Positions 47,101 through 54,502 of a stretch of 64,000 bases of DNA are shown piece by piece; the first letter of the stretch is position 1; each line of letters starts with the position of its first letter. The translations under genes and the position numbers were made by a program. This DNA comes from Dendrolimus kikuchii. Lineage: Eukaryota; Arthropoda; Insecta; Lepidoptera; Lasiocampidae. The notes below the pieces were generated by a model. It saw only the letters and a program-made list of their open reading frames with translations. It ran no database searches and was not told the DNA's origin. The stretch covers positions 2,405,501 to 2,469,500 of the forward strand of contig CM034388.1 in the NCBI GenBank assembly GCA_019925095.2. The letters run 5' to 3'.

Positions 47101-50100
47101 ACATATTGTCCCAACAAAGTCCTTCATCCCCATTTTACCATCAAACAACCAGATTACATGGTGGAAACACCACCAGTCAGAACCAAGCGTTTCGCTTCGT
47201 CTTTTCTGATGTGCGCTGCCGAGGAGTGGAATCATTTGCCGAAGTCTGTTTTTCCTGACGAATACAATCTCGAAGTCTTCGAGTCACGAGTGAATAGGTC
47301 TTCTAGGTAAGCGTGCTCCATCCCGGACTGCGTCATCACTCAACATCAGGTGAGACAGTGGTCAAGCGCTAACCTTTACAATAGGGTGGCGCAAAAAAAC
47401 TGTCGTTTTTTTTTTTAAGTCTCGAGTGATAATATTTTAGTTATTGATGTGTTAAGAACTCCCTCCAAAGGACAGTCCACAAAAAAATACACTAATACAT
47501 GAAAAAAAATATGAGCGACCTTTTAAAATTCAAATTTTGAACTGAAACTTTCAGAATCTTATTACTTTTTAAAATTATACCGTAACGAGAAAAAAAAATT
47601 GAATAAAAAAATCGGTTTTTGGCGATTTTAGGAATCTTAAGTTTTTTTTTGAGATGTCCTTTGTACGGCAGTTCTTAAAACATCAGACTAACATTTTTTC
47701 GCTCGAGACTCAAAAAAATAAATTGTTTTTTTTGCGCCACTGTACTTACTATACATCCATAAAAAAAATTATGTCGTTCTCGACTCGTACGCGGCCACTT
47801 TGATTTTTATTATTATAATTTCTTAATACACATGAATTTTTCTTTGCAGGAAGGGTATTCTTAGACGAACCGCCGCCTATGGACGACTATATGTCAGAAT
47901 CGTCAAGCGACACCGGGGACATCTTCGCAGAACTCCATAAGAAACCCCATGAGGTTAAGAAGAATGCGGACATGAATCCGGCTGAGGACCTCTTTGGGTT
48001 CGATAGAGAGGATGACTATACAGGAGGCGACATCTTCAGGGATTTCGCTAAAGATAAGGTAAGAATCTGTATGGGCCACATACATCATGTATGGGTTTTA
48101 CATAAAGCCTGTTCGAGTCTACTGAACACAGGCAGAATTCGAATCTATCACTAATCATTCTATCATTTTATATCGATCATTTACATCATTTATCATTAGT
48201 TTCATAAGTTTCTCATTAGCATTTATCATTTTATTTAATATACAACATTATAGCCAACCAAGGCTACGTTCCAGAAGCGACTCAAAAAGACCGCGATTTT
48301 TCCCGTTCCACTTGCTTGGGGGCCGTTACAATCATAAACTCTAGCGGAACAGATTATGGGGCGTTGATGTCATAAACGACGAAATACACCAATGCCCATT
48401 GGTTGATTTGAAAATCGCGCCTTTTTCAATGTCAGTCGATAGAGAGAATTAATGCTCTGTGGTCAACGCCCACCTCTTGACATGGCTCGCTGGGAGCGCT
48501 GTGTGATCGAAAGTGATGACGTCATTAGTGACGTTTTCGCCACGACCATAACGACCGCGGCCACCTTGTAGAGCGGCAGATGGAGCATTTTGGGCGTTGT
48601 GGGTTACTAAAGGAACGCGTCCCAAGATAAATTACTATAGTGTTTCTGGAACACCACATATATTTTTTTATAAATACATTTAAAACATTAACTGTTTACG
48701 TTCATATGTCAATGTTAAATATATAATACTCTGTGGTCAAATATTCACCATAATCAATAAATCTTTATTTGCAAAAACATAAGTATTATAGAGTAGATAT
48801 TACAGCCAGAGAATTTTATAATTTTGCCAATAAATATTTTATCAAAAATTGACCAATTGATAGTTTGGAGCTAAGAATTTAGTGTGGGTTCAAATTTCCC
48901 TTTTTCATTAAACAGTGAGAGAGAAAAGTAAAAACAAATGTAGAAAGTCAAATTAATAATTCTTGCAGGTAACATCAAATCAAGGTACCACACAAAAATC
49001 ATCCTTATTCGACAATGAACCAGAATCGAGTTTATTTACTGAAAAAAGGGATAATAAACAACAAAATGTTAAAAGAAGAGAAGACAATGAAAGTGGGACT
49101 AGTGGAGTCAAGGTGAGTAATAGATTTAATGATTGTAGACGAACGAATAGTTGAATAACCTGATGATAAGTGATCGCAACACCAAGGGAGCCAACCGATT
49201 GCATTACTTATTGACGTTTGAAATATTCGTTTATAGGGTATAAATTTTGAAGAGCTGAATATTGTATATAATTCCGAAAGCTCCAGAAAAGTAGTTCAAT
49301 ATTGTTATTGGGTTTTAGTCAATCATTATTAAGTCAAAGTTTTGTTTTTCCCATTCAGAAACCAGTTGGTGGCGTATCTGTATTTGGGAATAATAAAAGA
49401 GAAATTGGTGCTGCCGTCTTGAGACGACAGCGCAAATCGTCATCATCAAGCGAAGCCAATTCAGAAAAAATCGGTGAAGGAGATTCTTCTGTGTCTAAAA
49501 ATGATGTATTTGATGATTTATTCGATAAATCCAAGCGAAGTGAAAAAGGTAAAAATGATAATATGTCTAAACTTGCTGAAAAAGTACCTAAAGGTGTTAT
49601 CGATGAGATTTTTGAGAGAAATAAACAGAAAGGTGCAATGAAAAAAGTTGAAGCGTCTACGAAATCAAACGTGTTAACCGATCTTTTTGAAAAATCTACA
49701 AAAAGCACCAGTGTAATTAAACAACAAATAACGGATAAAAAAGACACTAAAATTACAGAAAAGCTTAAAGTAGACTTATTTAATGATAATCTATTTGATG
49801 ATATCGATGACATATTTACTACGAACGTTGTCAAAATTCCTAAGAAAGATGATAAACAACATAAATCCCTATTTGACGACGAAGATGATCTATTTGCTGA
49901 CATTGCTACAGCAACTAAGGAAAATGTTAAAACCGATGTTAAAGTAGATAAAGTTATATTTGAAAGTGATGATGATCTATTTACCGATAGACCTCAAATT
50001 AAAGGATCAAACAAAGTCAGTGATATTGAAGGTAAGCCTCATACAGATGATGAAACAAAAGAAATTGGCTCGATTGCGTCTGAAAGTAAGAAAATAGATA

Positions 50101-53100
50101 GAAGTATTTTTGATAGCGATGATGAATTATTTAGTGAAAAAACTAATGTTTCAAATATTAGTAAAGCTATAGTAAATCAAAAGTTACCTATTCTAGACAA
50201 TAAAACAAAAGAACTAACTCCGAGCGCTTCTGAAGGAGTTATTAGAAATACAAATAATAATAAAGTTATTTTTGATAGCGATGATGAACTATTTAACAAA
50301 ATGCCTAATGCTTCAATTGATAGCAAAAGTATACAAAATACAGATAAATCAAAATTAATAGTAAGAGAAACTAAAGAAATCACCTCGGTTATAAGCAGTA
50401 GTACAGTAAATAAGACTATTTTTGACAGTGATGATGAGTTATTTACCTCTAAATCTGGCGCTTTGAAAGCTAACATATCTGAAGATAGTAATGTTAATCA
50501 GAATTCTATGCAAAGTGAAACAAAATATATTGATTTAAATGTTAATAAGGAAATAGATAACAAAAAGATCAGCAATACGAAGAAAAGTATTTTCGATTCT
50601 GATAGCGATAGTGATATATTCTCTAGTAAAAAAGTGGTTCCCAAAGTCAATGAAGGAATTTCTGAAACTTTAAACGAACCTAAACAAATTCTTGAATCTA
50701 ATACAAGTTTGAATCCACAAACTTTGATCGCGAACGCAACTGATAAGCTTAGTAATATGAGGAGTCCATCACTATTTGATGATGACGATGAAGAGTTGTT
50801 TACAACCAAAGATAAAATTAGAAATATTGTGATGAATAAAGATGACACTAATAAAAATGTAATTCATCAGATATCAGACAGTGATAGCATGCAAAGTCAT
50901 GTAGAAAATATAAAAGTAATAAATAATGCCGAAAATAGAGATAAAGAAAGTACACAAGTCAATTTAGATGTAAAAAGAGACAATGACAATAATGAAGAAA
51001 CAAAACTGAAAATAGATATTTATGAAAATGTAGATGAATCTGTAATCCCCATAGAAAATACTTCCAATGTTCCTAATGAAAGTCACGCTAATAAAAAATT
51101 AGAATTAACAAAAGCCAATAATCTATTACAGTCAGATGTAAAAATGAATTCTACAAATACTATAAACGCTGCTAATGCAACTAGTACTATAAATAAAAAA
51201 TATATTTTGGATTCCAATTCAAAAGATATGGATAATTCTGTTTTTAATGCAAAACAAATAGAAAACATTCCAGATTTTGAAGAAGCAAAACAATTTGAAC
51301 CAAATAATGTGCCTGCGGAAGTCGATCCTAATAAAATAAAAGACATTTTGTATATTTCAAATGGAGAATTCATAGATCAAACATCTAAAGCTACTACCAC
51401 AGAAAATGTTGAATATAATGAACAAAATTCTAATTGGTGTGAACAAAACAAAAATTCACCAACAGCTGACGTTGAACCTAAAGTTTTTAAGGACATATTT
51501 AATGAGCCACCGAATTTCAGCAAATCAATAGTATCACAAACAAAAGAAATTATAGAAAAACCAGATATTTTTTCAGATATATTCACTGAGCCACCTATTT
51601 TTGAAAAACCCAAAGAACCCAAAAAGAGCAAAAATGTCAATGCTTTATTTGACGATGACTCTGATGATGAAGCATTATTTTTCAAAAAGAGTGATGTGGT
51701 CGATGATGTTCCACACGATTTTTCACCTGACATTAAAAAAGATAATCTATTTGGTTTATTCCACGATGAACCGCCTGCTATAGATGTTGATTTTATAACA
51801 AAATCTAGCGATACTGTAACTAGTAAAGTTCAAAATAACAAAAGTATTTTCACGACTAGTGAAGATCCTATAAATAATAATAATATTTCATCTGATGTTA
51901 AATTAGGCAATAAAGAAATAAAAAAAGCCGATATTACGCAATCTGCACAAGAATTACAAATAAACGATGATTCTAAAGATGCAAAAAGTGAACTTTTTAC
52001 ACCTGATGATAATATACCCAAACTTGGCGATAAAATATCAATAAATATACACGATTTGTTCAGTAAAGACTCTAATTCCAAAACTGATCAGCAAAGTGTG
52101 GAATCTTTTGGAGAAAGTTCTAAAATTTCGGATGTAGAAAAACCTAACACTGGTAACTTAGTTAAAACACACGTAAATAAAACAAGTTCTATATTTGGTG
52201 ATCAGAGTGACGATGAAATCTTTAAATCAGCTAATGATGATAATAAGAAAAAAATAATCGTACAAGAAGACGAAATAGACAATTTATTTATCGCCAAAAA
52301 TAAAAAACCACATTTCGATACTGATAAAAGTTTTGATGATATATTCAAAACATCTGAACACGAAATTTTAATAAAAGAAACTAAAATTACTCATGGCAGT
52401 CAACCAAATAACAATATCTATAAAGAGGTTGATGATACAAAGAAGAAACAAGAAACAATTAAATCGACTTTAATAAAAGATAGTAACATAACAGAGTATT
52501 CAGGTGCTGAAGGTAGCAAAAGTTCTGAAAATATTTCTAAATTAAAAGAAGTAAGTCTTATCAGAAACGCAGATATAATTAAATCAAATTCAGACGTAGA
52601 TATATCTGGATCTAGTAAAATAGGAAAATTAAAAGCAAAAATCAATATAGACGTCTCAAGATTACTACCTGGAGCATCGCCTAAGAAAAAGATTGATAAA
52701 CCCAAATCACCAGACCAAGAAAACTCTAGTCCAATTTCGGTTATCCCCACACCATTTTCCAACAAAAATACAAATGCAGCTAAAGTAGATAAAGAAACTA
52801 TTAAACAGGAAATGATCAAACCTGTCTCAAATGAAGCTAATAAAGGTTTTGTAGCACCGCCGAGTAATAACGAGGATAAATCAGAAAATTCTGACCAGAA
52901 ATCTACTAAAACAATATCATTTGATGAACAATCAGCAATACTAGACAATACATTATCAAAAGAAAGGGCAAAAATTCAAGTTAAACGTCGACCTTCGACA
53001 AGGCGTGCTAGACGAGAAGCTGTTAGAAAATCTACCATTGACAACGATTCCACAGATAATTCCAGCTCTATAGACGATCAACCAAAAAGTTTAGATGTTG

Positions 53101-54502
53101 ATTTGCCTTTAGGCTACGAAAATCAAGATTTGCCATCAGATACAAAAAATAAAGATACTTCTGATATCTTACAAACAGAAACACATACAGCGAACCAGAC
53201 AAAACAAGATGACAATAACATAAATACGAAAGATATACAAGATATTAAACAATCGAAAATATCAACAGATAAAGAAAAAGATCAAGAATATTTCGAAAGT
53301 GAAGCAGATAAATGTAACAAAAATATAACATCTATAATTGTTGATAATAAAGAATCGATATTAGTAAAGGAACTACAAAATGCTCAAGAAAATTTCCTTA
53401 GACAAGGAGATAAATCTAACAGAAATGTAACTACTAAAATTGTTGATAATAAGGAATCTATATTAAAAGCAGATAAAGAAAACGATGAAGAATGTTTCGA
53501 TAAAAATGCAGATAAATCATATAAGAATATAACGTCTACAATTGTTGATAAGAAAGAAACGATATTAACTACGAAAAAAGAAAACGATCAAGATAATTTC
53601 CATAGACAAGGAGATAAATCGAAAAATGTAACATCTAAAATTGTATATGTGCTAAACGACGAAGACATATTCAATACTAAAGCAGAAACAAGTGTTTTAG
53701 GAAAAGGAAAATTCGAATCAAAATTTACGGAAAGTATTAAACCGATAGCTACATTAGGAAATGCATATAAAAATAAAATAAATATTACTGAAAATGTTGT
53801 TAAAAATAATAATTCAAAGCCAAAAGCATCACTATTTGGCGAATCGTCAGATGAAGATAAATTGTTCGGAAAAGGTAAAAACAGAAAAACTTTCTCAACA
53901 AAAGTTCTATTTGATTCTGATTCGGATGATGATTTGTTTGTTGGTAATAAAGAAAGGAAAGAGATAAAAGATGATTTTAGAAAGAGAGTGCCGATCGTGA
54001 AAGGCTCTCTTTTTGGCGAAGACGATGATGGTGATGATTTGTTTGGTAATAAAAGGAAGAAGTCTGGTGAGTATTCGACGTTGTATCCCTATTATATAAT
54101 ACTTATCCTATTTTTCCGGATAAAAATTATCCTATGTCCAAATCCGCTGGAAAAATTACATGTATCATTATATACCAAATTTTATTTTAATCGGTTTCAT
54201 ATTTAGAACATTAATACTCTGAAGAATTAAATAAATTTTCGAAAAATCAACCAAGGTTCCAATACTAACCCTAACAATGGTAAAATCGATATCAATTAAC
54301 ACTATTAGATAATCGATCAATCGACTAAATAATTTTTGTTTTTTTTTTAACGTCATGTTAGAGGCAATTTATTTGATTATATCACCGCATTATTTTTTCA
54401 GATAAAACACTATCTTCTCGACCCAGTACTTCTAGGGAGACCAACAAGCCAAGTGAACCCGTATTTCAAGATCCTTTATCAATGCTTGGAAATGACGACT
54501 AA
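29912..54502 (+). CDS. FAM21: FAM21 / WASH complex subunit 2, complete, 12 coding exons
   Basis: Join: 29912-30013, 36530-36627, 39255-39339, 40744-40883, 41091-41179, 41256-41392, 41974-42093, 45554-45632, 47850-48058, 48969-49112, 49359-54066, 54402-54502. All introns are GT/AG and all phases fit, giving 6,012 nt and 2,003 aa plus stop. Family knowledge: FAM21 is the WASH-complex subunit whose head binds the complex and whose long acidic tail binds VPS35 of retromer, capping protein and lipids on endosomes. Visible landmarks are a head segment with [16 protein letters not shown], then [19 protein letters not shown], then [12 protein letters not shown], many LFDDDDDLF-type repeats, a basic capping-protein motif, and the C-terminus [10 protein letters not shown]. 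The vertebrate protein is about 1,340 aa, so this one is much longer, mostly through exon 11. The ATG at 29912 is the first codon after a likely splice acceptor. Identification is strong; exact small-exon borders are inferred. Confidence 0.93.
30123..30548 (+). mobile_element. Helitron-like element, 426 bp
   Basis: TCTATATATATAAAAATC at the start and GCCGGCTCAGCTAG at the end, placed between A (30122) and T (30549) as expected for a Helitron. It lies 109 bp after FAM21 exon 1. Confidence 0.75.
30725..30915 (+). mobile_element. R1 retroposon, diverged 5' part
   Basis: GCAGGAACTGAGAAAGAATA to CCAGGTTCCAGTCCCC, lacking the 3' half. It lies in FAM21 intron 1. Confidence 0.6.
31100..31324 (-). 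mobile_element. tRNA-derived SINE S1
   Basis: Nearly identical to the copy at 20575-20800, including the replacement GGGCCTGGGCCTGGGC in the middle. It belongs to the second copy of the composite block and lies in FAM21 intron 1. Confidence 0.8.
31541..31774 (-). mobile_element. R1 retroposon, 5'-truncated
   Basis: T-run and ATTGCAGGAGATCAGCAG at the left, ending at CTACCACCTGG. It is the last part of the second composite block. Confidence 0.75.
32611..32881 (-). repeat. GAAACGTCGG repeat with inverted junction
   Basis: The left part is reversed (TTCGCGACTTGTATACATAA to CCACGTTTCGGCCAC). The right part reads CATGAAACGTCGG to TTACCGCGCTTAAAACC forward, then reverses again to the GAAGCGGCGCAAGAAACTC end. 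Confidence 0.55.
32968..33955 (+). repeat. GAAACGTCGG repeat split by a 700-bp insertion
   Basis: Left half 32968-33107 and right half 33812-33955 join to the same unit as 5536-5856. The insertion between is flanked by ATTGA on both sides and itself contains the RTE piece at 33643-33746. Confidence 0.6.
33643..33746 (-). mobile_element. 104-bp RTE 3' insertion
   Basis: Reverse copy from an ACAT tail to CTTCTTTGAC, flanked by the perfect 10-bp repeat AAAATTAAAT (33633-33642 and 33747-33756). Confidence 0.85.
33960..34975 (+). repeat. Old interspersed repeat hosting the hAT element
   Basis: Outer parts 33960-34063 and 34855-34975 are one copy of the repeat at 2990 and 7290 (TTTAGTAGAATACGAATTTT, end GCAGAATTGGGCCCC). 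The middle is the hAT insertion. Confidence 0.6.
34064..34846. mobile_element. Non-autonomous hAT element, 783 bp
   Basis: Terminal inverted repeats CATAGCTGGGCA / TGCCCAGCTATG and a perfect 8-bp target duplication TCGAGAAC (34056-34063 and 34847-34854), which is the hAT signature. Subterminal regions are full of GTTAAC/CGTTAA motifs. There is no transposase. It is nested in an older repeat (33960-34975) and lies in FAM21 intron 1. Confidence 0.88.
35095..35470 (+). mobile_element. LINE ORF C-terminal fragment with a frameshift
   Basis: [20 protein letters not shown] and [13 protein letters not shown] are in one frame. [20 protein letters not shown] then [13 protein letters not shown] follows in another. 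Both blocks are typical of the C-terminal region of a lepidopteran non-LTR ORF. Confidence 0.65.
35523..35731 (-). mobile_element. Helitron-like element
   Basis: The reverse strand starts TCTTAATATATATAAATTAC and ends GTCTGCCGGGACAACTAG before T. The interior has GTGTCACGTTGTTTGTCC and a diagnostic AAATCGG-type block. It lies in FAM21 intron 1. Confidence 0.7.
35878..36114 (+). mobile_element. RTE 3' insertion, ~235 bp
   Basis: Starts near GTGGATGGATGC and ends in a decayed ATGT tail. ACTGATTT flanks both sides (around 35869 and 36115). It lies in FAM21 intron 1. Confidence 0.75.
36221..36473 (+). mobile_element. Helitron-like element next to FAM21 exon 2
   Basis: Starts TCTTATATACTAATATATAA and ends GACGAAGTCGCAGGCAGAAG followed by CTAG-T. 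It ends 56 bp upstream of exon 2. Confidence 0.65.
36775..37020 (+). mobile_element. R1 retroposon, 5'-truncated
   Basis: Starts at CCAGGTGGTAGG and ends AATAAAAATAAAATAAAA. It lies in FAM21 intron 2 and is followed directly by another, older copy. Confidence 0.75.
37021..37193 (+). mobile_element. R1 retroposon, older tandem neighbour
   Basis: Diverged copy from CCCTTGAGTTGTGTTCC to CCAGCAATAAAAAAAA, head to tail with the preceding copy. Confidence 0.65.
37194..39254. other. FAM21 intron 2, unassigned part
   Basis: A GC-rich island at 37255-37430 and a repeat-like open stretch at 37740-38075 (ending in a CCTATCTATC-type tract) are probably old mobile-element remnants. The rest is AT-rich. 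Confidence 0.35.
37634..37730 (-). mobile_element. R1 retroposon fragment
   Basis: Reverse fragment with GATGGAAAGCGGTTACCGTC and ACATTTGTAACACCAG. It lies in FAM21 intron 2. Confidence 0.6.
39853..40170 (+). mobile_element. R1 retroposon, full length
   Basis: Complete copy from ATCCGTGCAGGAACGGAG to CTGCAATAAAAAAATTAAAA. It lies in FAM21 intron 3. Confidence 0.8.
40449..40462 (+). repeat. Run of 14 G, FAM21 intron 3
   Basis: An unbroken G-run preceded by GGAAAGGA in AT-rich DNA. Confidence 0.85.
41256..49112 (+). CDS. FAM21: FAM21 exons 6-10: start of the acidic tail
   Basis: Exon 6 (41256-41392) is acidic and Ser-rich. Exon 7 (41974-42093) carries [15 protein letters not shown], matching the conserved family block with the pattern FADELAARI. 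Exon 8 (45554-45632) is a short Pro/Lys linker. Exon 9 (47850-48058) has [20 protein letters not shown] and [12 protein letters not shown], the first LF-type acidic motifs. Exon 10 (48969-49112) has [16 protein letters not shown]. Phases are 2 into exon 6, 0 into 7, 0 into 8, 1 into 9 and 0 into 10, and all join without a frameshift. Alternative splicing of the small exons cannot be judged here. Confidence 0.87.
41451..41813 (+). repeat. 19-bp minisatellite, 19 units, FAM21 intron 6
   Basis: Nineteen tandem units of the type GRCATTACTTGCATGRATT span 363 bp. Units 7-10 closely match units 14-17, giving a higher-order period of seven units (133 bp). The resulting Trp/His/Leu-rich open frames are artefacts. 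Confidence 0.9.
42282..42600 (-). mobile_element. R1 retroposon, full length
   Basis: Complete reverse copy in FAM21 intron 7, opposite in orientation to the copies at 39853 and 43236. Confidence 0.8.
43142..43203. repeat. Perfect 29-bp inverted repeat, 4-nt loop
   Basis: Stem TTGGAGGGATGGCGAGGTGT with the rest of the arm ending TTCTAAAAAT, loop AAGC, then the exact complement to 43203. It lies in FAM21 intron 7. Confidence 0.9.
43236..43548 (+). mobile_element. R1 retroposon, full length
   Basis: Complete copy in FAM21 intron 7, starting 33 bp after a perfect 29-bp hairpin. Confidence 0.8.
44748..45020 (+). mobile_element. tRNA-derived SINE, family S2
   Basis: A-box-like TGGTAGCGTAATGG and B-box GGTTCGATCC at 44798-44807, then ACATCGTGATGAAACCTGCA and CCGAGCCCAGCAGTG. 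It lies in FAM21 intron 7 directly upstream of a Helitron-like element. Confidence 0.8.
45036..45517 (-). mobile_element. Helitron-like element next to FAM21 exon 8
   Basis: The reverse strand starts TCTAATATATAAAATTCTCG and ends TGCCGGGGCCGCTAG before T. Its 5' end is 36 bp upstream of exon 8. Confidence 0.7.
46050..46130 (-). mobile_element. R1 retroposon, 80-bp 3' fragment
   Basis: Reverse 3' end only (TTGCAGGAGATCAGCAGACA to CGCCTATGGACAT). It lies in FAM21 intron 8. Confidence 0.7.
46665..46974 (+). mobile_element. R1 retroposon, full length
   Basis: Complete copy in FAM21 intron 8, fused at its A-rich end to a SINE S1 head. Confidence 0.8.
46975..47051 (-). mobile_element. SINE S1 tRNA head only
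   Basis: B-box complement GGAATCGAACCAGG and A-box complement TTAGCCCGCTCAACCA, joined directly to the A-rich end of the R1 retroposon at 46665-46974. It lies in FAM21 intron 8. Confidence 0.7.
47085..47312 (+). mobile_element. LINE ORF C-terminal fragment
   Basis: Open frame with [20 protein letters not shown] and [14 protein letters not shown], resembling the C-terminus of Jockey/I-like ORF2 proteins. It lies in FAM21 intron 8, just before a Tc1-like MITE. Confidence 0.6.
47384..47742. mobile_element. Tc1/mariner-like MITE, 359 bp
   Basis: Long imperfect inverted repeats of about 95 bp at both ends. Tips are GGGTGGCGCAAAAAAA and CAGTGGCGCAAAAAAA, with TA on each side (47382-47383, 47743-47744). 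It lies in FAM21 intron 8, 107 bp before exon 9. Confidence 0.8.
48263..48621. mobile_element. TIR element M1 copy in FAM21 intron 9
   Basis: Ends GCTACGTTCCAGAAGCGACT and (reverse) GACGCGTTCCTTTAGTAACC. CCAAG flanks both sides (48258-48262, 48622-48626). The interior shares CCACTTGCTTGGGGGCCGTT and GAGCATTTTGGGCGTTGTG with the copy at 63685. Confidence 0.65.
49359..54066 (+). CDS. FAM21: FAM21 exon 11: giant repeat-rich acidic tail exon
   Basis: One uninterrupted 4,708-bp exon encodes about residues 402-1971. The acceptor is ATTCAG before KPVGGVSVF and the donor is TCTG/GTGAGT at 54067. The frame is open further upstream to 49302, but that part lies in the intron. The protein is Lys/Asp/Ser/Asn-rich and looks disordered, without cysteine-rich or membrane segments. 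About 25 clusters follow the form hydrophobic-F-acidic run-L/I-F ([81 protein letters not shown]). In FAM21 such LFa motifs bind VPS35. The reading frame is kept despite heavy repetition, which argues for selection. Confidence 0.92.
49951..50640 (+). repeat. FAM21: Tandem ~50-residue LFa module array inside FAM21 exon 11
   Basis: Five similar modules begin near 49951, 50102, 50262, 50411 and 50583, spaced about 150-170 bp apart. Each starts with a [13 protein letters not shown] core (the first is [10 protein letters not shown], the last is a lengthened [12 protein letters not shown]). Most carry a following ETKEI/KTKEL block. The cores also match at DNA level (around TTTGATAGCGATGATGAA), which points to duplication and not chance. 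Confidence 0.75.
52941..53015 (+). other. FAM21: Capping-protein-interaction (CPI) motif of FAM21
   Basis: Residues about 1596-1620 begin [13 protein letters not shown] and continue into [12 protein letters not shown]. The Arg/Pro arrangement (KRRP-x-TR-x-ARR) matches the conserved basic segment of FAM21 that binds capping protein CapZ. It lies downstream of [15 protein letters not shown] (around 52638-52682), which resembles another conserved family block. This is the only strongly basic island in the acidic tail. Confidence 0.75.
53271..53651 (+). repeat. FAM21: Four ~34-residue tandem repeats near the FAM21 C-terminus
   Basis: Residues about 1706-1832 consist of four units sharing K(E/K)xDxExF, a DKS/DKC-x-x-N(I/V)T core and IVDNKESIL. 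Units 1 and 3 share the form ADKxxKNITSxIVD. Units 2 and 4 share RQGDKS. The order is therefore A-B-A-B, suggesting duplication of a two-unit block. I do not recognise these units from FAM21 in other groups. Confidence 0.75.
54402..54502 (+). CDS. FAM21: FAM21 terminal exon 12
   Basis: The acceptor TTTTTTCAG precedes ATAAAACACTA. Joined in phase 1 to exon 11 it reads [20 protein letters not shown] followed by [13 protein letters not shown] and TAA at 54500-54502. The DPL-x(3)-G ending matches the conserved extreme C-terminus of the family (pattern DPLNAFGG). Confidence 0.9.

Noticed and set aside
49302..49358. Extending exon 11 upstream to the frame start at 49302
   Set aside because: The acceptor at 49357-49358 and the phase-0 donor after exon 10 give a clean join, and the upstream residues have no family match.
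49355..52948. Many reverse-strand frames of 80-180 codons across the FAM21 tail
   Set aside because: Ser/Leu-rich shadows of the acidic coding strand; no motif and no splice context.
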